A stretch of DNA of 64,000 nt from Gymnopilus junonius (lineage: Eukaryota; Basidiomycota; Agaricomycetes; Agaricales; Galerinaceae): assembly GCA_015501075.1 (NCBI GenBank), contig JADNYJ010000108.1:1-64000 (forward strand), written 5' to 3'. The notes below the pieces were generated by a model. The model worked only from the letters and a program-made list of their open reading frames with translations. It did not search any database and was not told where the DNA came from. Below, in pieces: positions 10,813-23,143 of this stretch. Within the stretch, counting starts at the first letter, position 1; each line of letters starts with the position of its first letter. The position numbers and the translations under genes were made by a program.

Positions 10813-12951
10813 ATGTCTGCAGTATCAAAAGTCGTAGAACTGATATTGACGTACCCTCTGCAAGCAGTGGCCTTAGCTGCTGTTTTTGGGATTTTCTTCA
10901 AGGCAAGCAAAGCCCGTATCAGGCGCAACCCTCATGGCCTTCCTCTGCCTCCGGGTCCGAAAGGTTGGCCGATAATAGGCAGTTTGTTCGATATGCCGCG
11001 CGATATGCCATGGGTTGTTTATCATGACTGGTTCAAGGTTTATGGTGAGCTCTGGCCAGATTTCACTTTTTCCATGATAAATCTCTCTGTCAGGCGATAT
11101 GATTTACTTCGAAGTTCTCGGACAGCCTTTTCTGATCTTGGGCTCTCTGGAAAGAACAAGCGACCTCTTCGATAAAAAGTCTTCTAATTATTCGGATAGA
11201 CTGCGGATGCCTATGGTTCTCGAACTGTCGGTGACGTTTTCCTGACGTCGAGTGTAATTGAATACTCATTTTCGCTAGAATGCACTGGCATTATAACATG
11301 GCCATGCTCCCGTACGGCACTTGGTGGCGCCGACACCGCAGATCTTTCAACGAATATTTTCATCAGAACGTAGTGTCAAAGTATCAACCTGTCCAAAGCC
11401 GGGAGGTTCGAGCTTTCTTGCACCGTTTACTTATCAGCCCCGATAAATTCATGCACCACATTCGGCAGTAAGTGTTCAAAAATTTTGTCTGCATTTTACA
11501 GATTATCGATTTCAGACGTTAAACAGCACATTTGCTGCAACTATTATGAGCGTCGCCTATGGCATCTCTGTAAGAGACTCCGATGACCCTTACATTTCAA
11601 GAGCGGAGGAAGCCCTGGAGGGACTAGCTGCGGCAGGTATTCCTGGGTCTTTTTTGGTCGATATAATTCCTCTTTTGAAGCATGTACCGGAGTGGTTCCC
11701 TGGTGCTGGGTTCAAGAGAAAGGCAGCACATTGGAGGAAGTTGAACCACAAGGTTTCTGAACTACCTTTCGAATACGTTGAAGAGCAAGTGGTATGGACC
11801 ATATACTTTTCTCCTCTTGTCAGCATCTTATTCTTGTATTTATTCTGTCTCAGAAAAAAGGCACTGCCGTCTCTTCGGTGGCTTCAGCCTTGATTAGTCG
11901 TTTGCCTGATGAAAATGATCCTCTTTATGCCGAGGAAAGGAGGATTGCCCAAGATACAGCTGCCGTCGCCTACGTTGGTATGTATCTACTATGACTTTGA
12001 ACCCAGCCCATAATGATGTTGTAATAGGTGGCGCTGACACCGTAAGTTTAGACACGAAATTTTTACTCGACTAGTACTTGTCTCATTTCAGTTTCTTTCA
12101 GACTGTTTCTTCCGTGCAAGCTTTTTTCCTGGCAATGACGCTCTACCCCGATGTTCAGAAACGAGCTCAAGCGGAGTTAGATGCAATTATTGGCACAGAT
12201 CGCCTTCCAGATTTCAGTGACCGAGATGCCTTACACTACGTCAATGCTTTGGTGAAAGAAACCGTGCGCTGGAATTTGGTTATTCCTATGGGTACGCCTG
12301 GAACCTGGAAAAAGTCCCTTGACTCACAATTCCTAGCTGTGGGTCACATGTGCTCGGAAGATGACGAGTATAATGGATTTTTCATTCCCAAAGGGACTGT
12401 TGTACTGGGAAATGGATGGTAAGCAGTCGACTCTTTAGTGATTCAGAATCATGTGTATTCATGATATGCTTCAAAGGTCTATTCTTCATGACTCGACAGT
12501 ATTCTCTCATCCCATGGAATTTCGACCTGAGCATTATCTGAAGGACGGAAAGCTCGATCCCAATGCAAGGGACCCGGACTGTGCGGCCTTTGGTTATGGG
12601 CGACGGTTGGTGGACCTATATCCTTTTTTGAAATGGAATTGACCCTTCCTTATGATTCAGTAAATGTCCGGGCAGACATATGAGCGATAATTCTCTTTAT
12701 GCAATAGTGTCTTCTGTTCTGGCCGTCTATGACATCAAACCGCCTGTGGATGAGCATGGGAACGTTATAAAACTGAAGGCTGAATTTACCACTGGCTTAC
12801 TCTCGTGAGATTTTTTCCCTATGATTGGAAGGGATATCAATAACAACCGCCTTGCATTGTCAGATATCCTGTGCCATTTCAGTGTATCATAAAACCTCGA
12901 AGTGCCTTGGCAGACTCGCTAATTCGGGATGGTGTTGACGTTGATCACTGA
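10813..12951 (+). CDS. Cytochrome P450 monooxygenase (fungal, OrdA/CYP64-like)
   Basis: Heme-thiolate monooxygenase anchored in the ER by an N-terminal helix (residues about 5-27), followed by the Pro-rich hinge LPLPPGPKGWPIIGS. I can splice eleven exons: 10813-11044, 11094-11226, 11279-11467, 11527-11791, 11854-11977, 12028-12041, 12102-12291, 12337-12418, 12477-12605, 12661-12804 and 12864-12951. They give 529 residues with no stop. Landmarks are the I-helix GGADTT (on a 14-nt exon), the K-helix ExxR as KETVR, FRPEHYL (PERF region) and the heme loop FGYGRRKCPG with its Cys ligand. Two donors are non-consensus (GTCGGT and a late acceptor at 11526). Agaricomycete relatives are usually annotated as O-methylsterigmatocystin oxidoreductase-like, which does not reveal the substrate. 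An in-frame ATG at 10783 would add ten residues. Neighbours are a desaturase-like gene and a dead prenyltransferase. Confidence 0.9.
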
Positions 12952-14544
12952 AATAAGTATGCCATCGCACGCACCGTCGGATTGCATCTAATACACATAT
13001 GTCCCCTTTGGAGATATGTAATTATGCCATTGACATATAGCGAAATAGACTCAATTTTTCACAAGGCAAGAAGAATTCGCTCTGATAAATAAGCCGATGG
13101 TTTTTCAGTAATACACGTTAAAGTGATGAGGATGTACTTCGAATTGTGTCCGTCAGTCAAAGGCATCCTTTCAAACAACTAGTTTCTGATTATATTGTTG
13201 TTGGAAATGGAAATATAAGATGCACCTTACAATTGGAATTATACCTATGAACATTTGAATTCTCAGAACTGTGGGAGACGTAAATATACCTTGATCAGTG
13301 ATCGATGATCCTTAGTATATTAAGTTGACACAGACTTCGATGTCTTCACGGTGCGCGAAAAGAACGTTGTCAAGGCTATTTTCGCTATTGTTAAGACTCA
13401 TGATGTCCATCTAGTTGGCACGACTTTAATGTTTCCTACAAACGCCAAGATTTTTGTCGTGAATTTTGACTTCATTATCCAAGGCACGACACCGTTACAG
13501 TTTGGCGAGTCTACTTATAGAATGCCAGAGTCGTCCCCTCACCTGTAATTTTATCTAGCCGTTTGCGCCTCAGTACTTAGCGCCCACACACCCTGTCTAC
13601 CAGCTCTGTAGTTGCTTGCCGAGAGGGAATCTGACGTCATACTAAGGCCAGCCCCTTGATCAGTTTCGACATCATTCTCCTCCATGCAAACACATCACTT
13701 AACTGCTAAGTCTAGACAAGGCATGCACTAATTCTGTGGCATCAATCAGTACTTCTGATGGACTACACAATGACTTTCTCCCTTGACGTGCGAGATCTAA
13801 TAGCTTGTTAATAATGACGATTCATTCTCCCGCATCTTATACTAGTAGATTTGATATGCTACTAATGTGCATTCAATTGCGGGATCTATCAGTCTATCAG
13901 TATTACTATCGAGTATCGAGGGATGATGAGATTATGCTCCATGTGATCATCGAACCCACGAAGTGGGACCCATGCCTTAATTTATATATCCTTCCATGAG
14001 ACGGTTAAATTTATGCGGAATGATAAGTTCCGCATGATGTTCATCACGTCTGATATCAAGTTCGCATCAGCTCAGTTCGTGTGGAAGCCCGACAGCCTTT
14101 CAAGATGGATAGATAGATGGAGGAAATAGTCTACCGTCATCAGACACTTTCCTTTCCTTCTTCCAAAAATTTCCATCGTGTGCTTGAACAATCTACTCCG
14201 CCCTTCTTTCCCTGAGCGCTCAGCGCTCAGTACCTACCAGCCTTGCCTTTTCTGATATCCGGCCGGCCTTATTCCGCACCGGTGGCCGCTTAATGTCATT
14301 TACGATTTGTTGAATTCGGCACTTGAGAGTCCTGGTATTGCGCGACCTTGTGCAACCCACCGATGGAGATCCCATGCTAAGGCTTCGAACCGAGGCAAAC
14401 CGACAGAACGTCCCAGCTAAGCTTGATAAACGTGTTTCGCCTCGTATCTGTCTGTCGGTTTTGAGATTTATTTGGTCAGGCTTATAATGCCGTGCTAATG
14501 ACACTAATTGACCCGCTGATTCCTTCTTTCCTTTCTCCGCCATC
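12952..14544. other. Intergenic between P450 and desaturase
   Basis: AT-rich, 1.6 kb. A plus-strand 65-codon frame at 13351-13548 (KTHDVHLVGTTLMFPTNAKI) has a protein-like look, but I do not recognise it and found no partner exons. The last 300 bp before the desaturase are pyrimidine-rich on the plus strand, like a fungal promoter or leader. Confidence 0.4.
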
Positions 14545-16479
14545 ATGCTTTTTGGCAATGGGCCCGAATACGAGCTTAGGTATGCAGCACACTGCGGTTT
14601 AAAATGTATTCTCACCGACTTCACACCTCCATAGAGCCAAAACACCCTTCATTCCGCCCACGACTACTTTGAAAGAAATACACGATGCTATACCGAAACA
14701 CCTGTTAACGAGTACGTATATATTCCTCTCATTAGAACAGTCATTGACTCTCATCCTTTCCTATTGCAGAAAACGAGAGAAAATCTACTTTTTACATTTT
14801 GCGCGATGTTACTTTTGCTCTCATCTTATACGAATTTGCGTATTCAATTACACCTTGGGCGGACAGCGATTTCGGAGGTTATGTAGAACAAGGCTGGCAG
14901 AAGACGTTGCTCAAGGCATTGATGTGGATCGTTTATTGGTGGTTTCAGAGTCTCGTAGGAGCTGGAATGTTCTGTCTAGGTAAGCGTGGTTTATTGTGTT
15001 TTGAACTGGAATTAACGCTCTCGAATGAAGGTCATGATGCTGGCCATGGCTCATTGTACGAAAACAAGAGACTCAACGATATTGTTGGTTTCTTGTTACA
15101 TTCCGTAAGTATCGCGACTTTCGGGTTGACACGGCAATTTGATGAGTCCGTTACAGTACTTGCTTATTCCCTATTTCTCCTGGCGTTCAACGCACCATGC
15201 GCATCACGTAAAATCCCTGGAGCCTCTTTGTTTGCCAAGGTTTAATTCATGTCTTCCAGAAAGCCACGGGCTCCATTGAACGTGATGAAAACTACGTACC
15301 CTATACCCGCAGTCAGTTCAAGCTTCCGAACCAAAGAATGGCAAAGAAGCGAGATTATGAGGAGATATTTGGAGAGACTCCTATATATACCCTTGGTGGT
15401 CTGCTTGTAATGCAGTTTTTGTAAGTCTCTATTCCGTACATATTATGCTAAATACTGAACCTGAAATTAAAATCCCCTAGTGGTTGGTGGCTGTATCTTT
15501 CGTATGTCATTCGCCGCCATTGTCTACTACATTTAATGCCTTCACCAATAGGCAGAATGCTATGGGATCCCGCATGTATCCTCCAGGAGCAAATCACTTC
15601 AATCCATATTCAGCACTATTCAAGAAGGAACAACGTAATTATTCGACATTTTTGATAATAGTTGTTTTTGTTTGATATCAATTCCGTTGCAGGCCACTTG
15701 ATCTTCATGTCGGATCTTGGTATAGCTACCACGTTTTTCATTCTTTACTGCTTGGGACGAAACTTCTTTTTCTCCTACTACGTGATTCCATACCTTGTGA
15801 GCATATTTACTCTTCGACATATGAGGCTCGCCTAATTTACTTTAGCTCGTGAACCACTGGATTGTGATGCTAACTTTCTTACAACATTCGGATCCCACTG
15901 TTCCACATTATCGGAAGGGTGCATGGACATTTATTCGTGGAGCCGCAGCGACTGTCGATAGGCCCTTACTTGGTTGGTTGGGTCGCTTTTTTTTGCACAA
16001 CGTTGGCCATGATCACGTTGCCCACCGTAAGTTCCACATCGGTTTGACGAGTCCAAGTTTCTGACTAGGTTAATTAGATTTCTTCCTTCGCGCCCCTTTC
16101 TGTAGGAATCACTATCATTGATGCCCGAAGGTCACTACTCTGACCCATTCCCACTTCTAGATAATGGCCCTGAGATAACCAAGGCCTTGAAAAACGTGTT
16201 GAAAGATCACTATAACTTCGACTCGACGGTAAGCATATGTCCTTTATGGCCACTTTCAAAAGCTGAACAATGCTTCAGCCCTCCTTCTATGCTCTGTATC
16301 GTTCATTTAACGAATGTCGCTTCGTGGAAGACGAAGGAGATATAGTGTTTTATAAGAATAAAGATGGTATAGCTGTACGTGAAGTGCATGAGTCGGTGGC
16401 TCAAGGGGTGAAGGAGACTGAGTGGACAATACGAAGTGAACAAGATAGAGTCATTGAGGCGGAAAGCGACACTCTCTGA
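14545..16479 (+). CDS. Delta-12-type membrane fatty acid desaturase-like protein
   Basis: Di-iron membrane desaturase of the FAD2/delta-12 superfamily, probably ER-bound and acting on C18 acyl chains. Thirteen exons can be joined without a stop (first 14545-14579, last 16279-16479; the seventh is only 21 nt), giving 429 residues. The three histidine boxes are present: HDAGHG (after the GMFCLG helix), HHAHH (in FSWRSTHHAHHKATGSIERD) and HDHVAHHFF near the C-terminus. Hydrophobic helices flank the boxes, and the C-terminal FYALYRSFNECRFVEDEGD is typical. The first box is HDAGHG rather than the HECGH of standard fungal oleate desaturases, placing it in the divergent agaricomycete subgroup whose reaction may be desaturation, conjugation or acetylenation; that cannot be decided here. 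It lies 1.6 kb downstream of a P450 on the same strand. Confidence 0.88.
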
Positions 16480-19400
16480 CTTACTTCCTTTCCATGATCG
16501 GTGTTTTCAACTTCCAGGTAATCTAGAATGGAGGGTAATATTTGGGTACGTTATTTGCTACACTACTTTTGTATTATCTATCTTTATGTGTGTATGTATA
16601 TGGCCTTGAAAGGTGACAGGCCGTTTTTCTTTCCAAAGCGCAACCAGTGCAATTACTGTGGCAGCACCATACGAAGGGAAGCCACACGAGGAATCACAAA
16701 AGGTGTCCTTCGTGCAAAGCAACTTGGTGTCGATAGAGTCCTCTTATCATTCTTTGTGCCACCGGCGCGAGCTGGCGTGCCGCGAAAGTCAGTGTAAAGA
16801 AGCAACCGATGATCATGACATTTCCTAATTATTTCGAGAAGGCACCTACAAGGCTTGGCGCTCCATTTACAGGGTCAATTGCGGCTGTCCGAACGCGGAA
16901 TTCAGTGACAGGTGATTGCCTAGCATCCTAAAGCCAGTGGTAGTAAAGTAAGCAGCATGCCGTCCGCACTTCAAAGTGGTACATGAGCTATAGCATAAAA
17001 TTTTTCAATTGAAGGACGACCTGAACCCCAAGCAGGACAAAAACACAAAGGATGGAATGGTCCGGTTGTGCATGTTGACCAGTTATCAGAGTAAAGTCAT
17101 CCCTTGAGGTGCATCAAACATGATACCAGTTTGCTTGCGTTTTTTAGTATTGAGTGGCGATGGTATAGGCCAGTCACGACATCCGCTCCGAGTATCCGAG
17201 TTCCAAGTATTATCCTAGATCGCTGAACCTAGATCCCTTCGCTAAAGCTTGCTAGTTGAGACCCTTTTCCCTGTGTAGTTCATGAGTGAAACACCTGAAG
17301 GTCCACTGGTAGATGTAAGCAGGTTTTCTGTACGTGGCATCGAGTAAGACGTTGACTCTTGCTTGGGCAGGAACATGTTAATTCGACAAACTATCATTTC
17401 TCGAGAAAGCAAAAGCACGAATAATTCCACGAAAGATTCCCGCCGCCATATCATCCAGGGCGGTGTGACTCTGAGGTGGCATCGGTCATTGTCGATTAGC
17501 ACTGCATTTGGAAACATGATGCAAAGGACGTTCGATTGCAACAAGCAGCGTTAATCGTGAGCATGACAAGGGTCACTCTCAGGATAGTACACATTTCGCG
17601 GCGGTAGTCTTGATATTGAGGTAATTTGGAAGACGGAGAACCCTTTCCAGCGCTGAGATCTAGTATTTGGAATGAGAGGGAACGGGTTCAACGCGTCCAG
17701 ATGGGCAAAGGGCACAAGTGGAAACGATTAGGGACAGTTACGATTATGCCGAGAGCAGGAACGATGCAGAGATAGAGACCTCGAGGCTGGATACGGCGTT
17801 TGAAAATTTCATTTGATTCTGAACCGACTCGGAGTCGCTGATAAGACAAGAAAAAATGCCGTGCAAGACAATGAGAAAGATAAGAAAGGACCCGCACCTC
17901 CACAAGTGTCCACAATGTTTTCCCGAGGCTAGAGGATCAAACTTCAAGTTCACCACTGCGACCTTCTGAACCAATATCCATCCGAATCCCACCCTGGGGC
18001 CTGTACACGCCCCGAGTTTAAGTCGCTTTTCCATACCTCAACATCATAGGAACACCATGGTCCAAGAGTCAATATCTATATCCCTAAATCCAAAGATTTT
18101 CACTTTGCGGAGTGGATATGAGCCCAAAGAAAATAAGACACGCACCAGACACGTTGTGTGTTCGGATTAACCGCGTTGGGACCCTCCTGCAGGTCGCCGC
18201 GTGTTTATTGCCTTTTTTGGTACATTCGAAAGTCGAGGCAAATATATTGAGAAACCCAGAAGGCGAGCTTGGGCGGACAAATTACGCTAATGAAATCAAA
18301 TGTCTGGGGGGTTATCCGGGTATCCATATGCCCCAGTGGTGGTATTTCCTCATGAACAAGGACAACAGAGATATACTGAACATGGAAAGATCTCCTAATG
18401 AATCGAGTGCACACTTTCATATACCATCCAATTTGAAGGTGGGCATAGCATGCGAGGAAATTTACCTGTGATAGCTTAATCCACCAATTCCGTAAATAGA
18501 TTTTAAGATCGCATGCCATGGGTTTATGTATTCTAGGTCCTGCTCCGACTTCTCGCAAAGCCAGAGCCTTTCAAGCAGCTGGTCGGGGAACGGCCATTGC
18601 TAAAGTTCAGTCAACTAGCAATCAATTATAGCATGCTTGAGCCGGCAGCCTGAAAACTTTCCAGAACAATGGACTCGTCGCTCAGATAATGGCTCACAGT
18701 GTATTTTTATGCACAAGTAAATGAATGATTCATGAACCTATAATGAAAGACAGGACTTTAGCTTAAAGCTTCAATATATGACGAATGCCAACGTGGGGTA
18801 AGTGCATACCACATCCACGGCTGAACTCTACACGCAAAGAAGGGCTTCCAGAAGTGCCCTGGCCAGTAATCAAGACACGCATCGGAAGAGGCTTTTTGTC
18901 TTCTCTCCGTAAGATGATCATCGCTCTTCTTCAGCAAGCCTCCTCTGAGCAGTATGCGCCATTATTGCCTAGGCTTCTTGATGTCCTTCCAAAATGGTCG
19001 CGTTGCTGTGGGAGTACCAGTTACTTGAGATCAGCATATGCTGGCATTGCGACGCGCCGTCAAATCGGCCTAGTGCCTATCCAGTCTCCCATCATCGAGT
19101 CGTGTGCCTAAGCAAGCTTCTGCACCGCGCCCACAACGTGCCACAAGCAGCATCTGAAAGCAGCAGGCCTACCTCGTCCTTCCGAGGTTCCCATGTCAAG
19201 TCTATATGTCAGTGGCAGGTACGACGACCTCCGAGGTGCGGAAGACGGGCTGAAGGCATGAAATAATTCCGGAAATTTTCGATGTCAACGAAAGATTGCT
19301 TGCTGAATGTGATCCTCTCGAGCACAAAGAGATAAGAAATTTTAGGGACTCCTGAAAAAATTTCGTTCCTTCTCTTTCCGAATCCCTGCACCTGGTCGAG

Positions 19401-22400
19401 AAGTTTTATTCAGCTCGTAAGACCAAAGAACTCTGTCAGGGAAAGAAACTCCTAACGATGGGAAATGAATTCATCTTTTCAGAGATATTATTGCTATCGC
19501 TTGTAAAGGACTTACTAAAAGAAATCATAATGATGACATTCTTTGCTTCTTTTTCTTTTCTGTCAATCGATAATGCCATCTACTTGACCCATCGATGCTC
19601 CCATGAACCCTTTTCATTTTATTTCGCTGTCAGCGTGGAATTGACAATGAATTCGTCCAACGAAATATCCTGCAATAAGGTGGCATCAACATTTGAGCAG
19701 TGATAATAATAACCTGGAACGAGCACACTTTTTTTTACCAAGCCAAAAATACGACACACCAAAGAAGACAATCAACACCTTTGAATCGCCCCCAACTTCG
19801 GACATCGTACAGCCATCCCACATTGTCATCAGGATCGACCACCTTCTCCGCCTCCACCAATCCATCTAACAGGTATTGCTCCGAAGATCCGTCGTGATCT
19901 GTCATCGCCAATGATGCCATCCATCCCAATCCATCCCATCCCATTCAACATTCAACGTTCAGATTCAACATCCAACATCCCGGCCGATATCGATGAGAGA
20001 TCAGCATATGGAAGAAAGGAAATAGGGCACCGGTATTACAGAGCCATTTGTTCGAGAGTTTTCGTGCAACTGGATTCGTCCAGGATGATGAACGTGCGTT
20101 CGTTCGTGAAGATGGGATGCGAGAGCCCAGAGTGTTGGCAGAAGTAAACGTAGAACTGAGATGTGAAAGAGAACACAAAAGCCCTCGACCCAGCAGCACA
20201 AGACAGGACAAGTTACGATTGCTCCAAATGCCATTGTGATTCGTTCTTGGTCAGGGTAAGATCAGATTTTGAATCAAAGTATGTACGAGAGCATCAATCC
20301 ATCGGAAATCCCATAGCGAGAGATGACGACTGATGACAGAGACAGAACGATATCCCAAAGGGGCAGCGCAGGACAGGAAACGACCCTTTGGAGAAAAAGG
20401 ACGACGTATAACCGTGCACCTCAAACGAAGAATCGAGCCATGTTGAGATAGGCCGCAGAAGAGTCATAGGTGGAGTCGAGAGGAGCCTGACCAACGTCAA
20501 CTGGAGTCAGATTTATATAAACCCCCACGACGCATGACTACGCTGACTGTGAAGCGTGCTAATAGTAAGTAGCTCAGCTGCGGCAGGTGCAGCGCATTAC
20601 GCGGCGCAGTCACTGTACATGCAATGCGATGCACGACCACGCCATATTATTATGCTGAACGCTTTGAATCGAGCAGGCCGGCAATACTATGAAATGAGGA
20701 GATCGATCTCTTTCAAGTTGTTGCTTTTCATCACAATTATCCGCCGGTTATAATTGTGAACACAACAACTCCCAGGGTTGAGTCAATTTGAATCATTGCA
20801 TGCACACCGCGATGACGAGGCGGGCACAGTGAGATGGCTCCTAGCACTCCGCAAGTCTAGATCGGGACGTTGACGAGTAGTTGTCCGTTTTCCGAAGTTT
20901 CAGAGCCATGAAGAATAAATAAATGCCTTCATACATTCCTTTTCCGCCGGCTATGGTCCTACGTCGTCGATCAAGTAGAACAAGTTCATAATGAGAGGCT
21001 GTGGTGCATGTACAGTGTTGGCTTTTGGCTTTGGAAGCCGCGGCACCTCGTCGTTGAAACTAAATACGCAAAAAGTCAATTGAAAGCGCCCAGCGGAGAC
21101 GGAGACGGAACGGAAGTCGGCATTCGAAAGGTCCGACCGAAATTGAACATCCTGAATTTACCCGAATTTGCTGAATTGGAAGAAAGGCCCTTGTAAGTAG
21201 TGTTGCCAGAATGGGATTCCGTCGTCGAGACCCTCGGAGCCGTTGAACTACAGCGCCTAGCGTCATTGAATGGTGTCGATCGTCAAGTTCCTGAGCCAGG
21301 CCAAATGATGTCTAATAGAGACATCAGGAGCAAGTACGCGTCGCTCTCCATTCTTCGAAATCAAGTCGAGTCAGAGATAAGAGAAACAGCTAGAAGGTGT
21401 CCTTTAAATCATTCCTTGGAAAATGATCATACGCAAGCCATACCAAATGCGGCAAGTAAAAGGCTGAAAGCTTTCAGTCTGAAAAGGCGATATGGCAGCA
21501 AACGGCGAGCTTGGGTGATTTGCGTTGAGATAGAATGGAATGGAGCGGGTGTAGACGGTGTTAACTGTACTTGAGGGACTGAGGTCAACTGACGCCTCTT
21601 TGACCGTTGACGGCGACATTGGCAGGCGTAGACGCGCCCAGAGGTGGCAAAAGTCGGCATTAGTCAGCCTCTGAGAGAGTTCGAACCAAAACGAGAGGTA
21701 TGTAGAGTGGGATTTGTGGGTGCTTGATAATACTTGGTAATATACAGTGCGCAGCTCCGCGAAGGAGGACTAAGGCGGCCAAGCTTCGGTTAGCGCCCGC
21801 TTGGCGGACGTGTGGGTGCTCCTTCGGGCTTAGTCAGGGACAAAGAAGCGAAGATCGGTGCGAGTTCCTGGATGAGATGAGGTAAAAGAACAAGCATCGA
21901 TATATTTATCGGGATAGTGGAAAATGGAAAATTCAACAGCGGGATGAACGACGATAAAAAAGAGGACAATGAACAATTCAATGTGGCCCATCGCAAACAG
22001 GAAAGGCTTTCAAAAGAGAGTGGAACAATGCAAAGGTTATTCTGGATTGAAAGTATAGAGAGTTAAAGGTACATACTTGATTGTATCCTATTGTGTTGAC
22101 GTTCTTGTTGACGGAAAAGGAGATGACGCTTGTTCGCGATATATTCGGAATAGTGAAAGAAGCTATTGTTAGCGTCGGCGTTTCATACACGACGGACCAG
22201 TGGAACTGATGGGCTGTGGGCAGCAAGGGATGATGGTTGAATGTCGAACCATGTCACCGCTGAGCGCTTCTGTTCGACGGAATGGGAGAGAAAAAAAACA
22301 CTGCGGGCCATGGATACACTTTTAAACTTTATACACGGTGGCGGTAGACGTGAGAAGGAGGAAGCCCTAAACGGGATCAGGGAGGCAAAAAGCACCACCA

Positions 22401-23143
22401 GAGGGAAAGTTCATGGGCCAAGACGGAGAAAAGGTTGAAGAGTAGTTGACTAGAATAGTTTGTTTCGGTGAAGAGGCGGGGAGTAGGGACAAATTTAGGC
22501 TCTGTTCTCGCCGCCGCGGTAGCACAGTAGCTCAGAGTTAGAAAGGAACGGAAGCCACGTCAAGGCGGCAATGATGAAAAAAGAATTTATCTGCCAACCT
22601 CGTGTTTCAATGAGGAGAGTGTGTGAACGGTGTGCGCTGGACGTGGCACGAGGTTCTGGGAGATGACTCGGGTATTCCCATTTGTGGGTATTATTTGGAT
22701 GTATTTGTGTTTGCAGCAAGAAATCCAAAGCCCTAACCCTACCATGTGTTTTGCGCTGGAGAACAAAGAATTAATGGGCCAGGAGCAGCCTGCAGGCAGA
22801 CGAGAGGAAGGATCTGAATCTTGCGCTGTGAGATCTCGGATGAGGGAGATGAAAAGCAGCATGTAGATTACGGAGGACGAGAACCGAAATCGGCTGTGTA
22901 GGGAGAGGGCCGAATCTGGAAATTGCCCCATCATCACAAGTATTTATCCATCATACCTGCCCTGGCCTTACACACTCTTTTTCTTCCCCTACGCCCTACA
23001 TCCATCTGCGCTAATTTTTTCCGTTTGCCCTCTCCTCCGCGTTTCCCTCTTCTGTCGAGCTCTCGACAAGACAAGAGCGGTGCCTCACCCAATATCCCAG
23101 CCCTACCTACTTTTTATCCCACTTTTTTCAACTGGCAGGCCTG
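16480..23143. other. Gene-poor interval, 6.7 kb
   Basis: No known gene found. Unassigned frames include a minus-strand 96-codon frame at 17744-18034 with a hydrophobic middle (LWRCGSFLIFLIVLHGIFSC), a plus-strand 119-codon frame at 18112-18471 and a plus-strand 124-codon frame at 21200-21574. None has motifs I know, and none could be extended convincingly by splicing. From about 20,000 to 22,900 the plus strand is noticeably purine-rich; from 22,920 it turns abruptly pyrimidine-rich, leading into the RING gene. Confidence 0.5.
19905..19980 (+). repeat. Short imperfect tandem repeats (CCATCCCAT and TTCAACATC types)
   Basis: Successive near copies of CCATCCCAAT/CCATCCCAT are followed by ATTCAACATTCAACG and ATTCAACATCCAACATC. 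It is a local low-complexity tract with no coding context. Confidence 0.6.

Noticed and set aside
14220..14645. 141-codon minus-strand frame
   Set aside because: It overlaps the leader and first exon of the desaturase gene on the other strand and has no motif.
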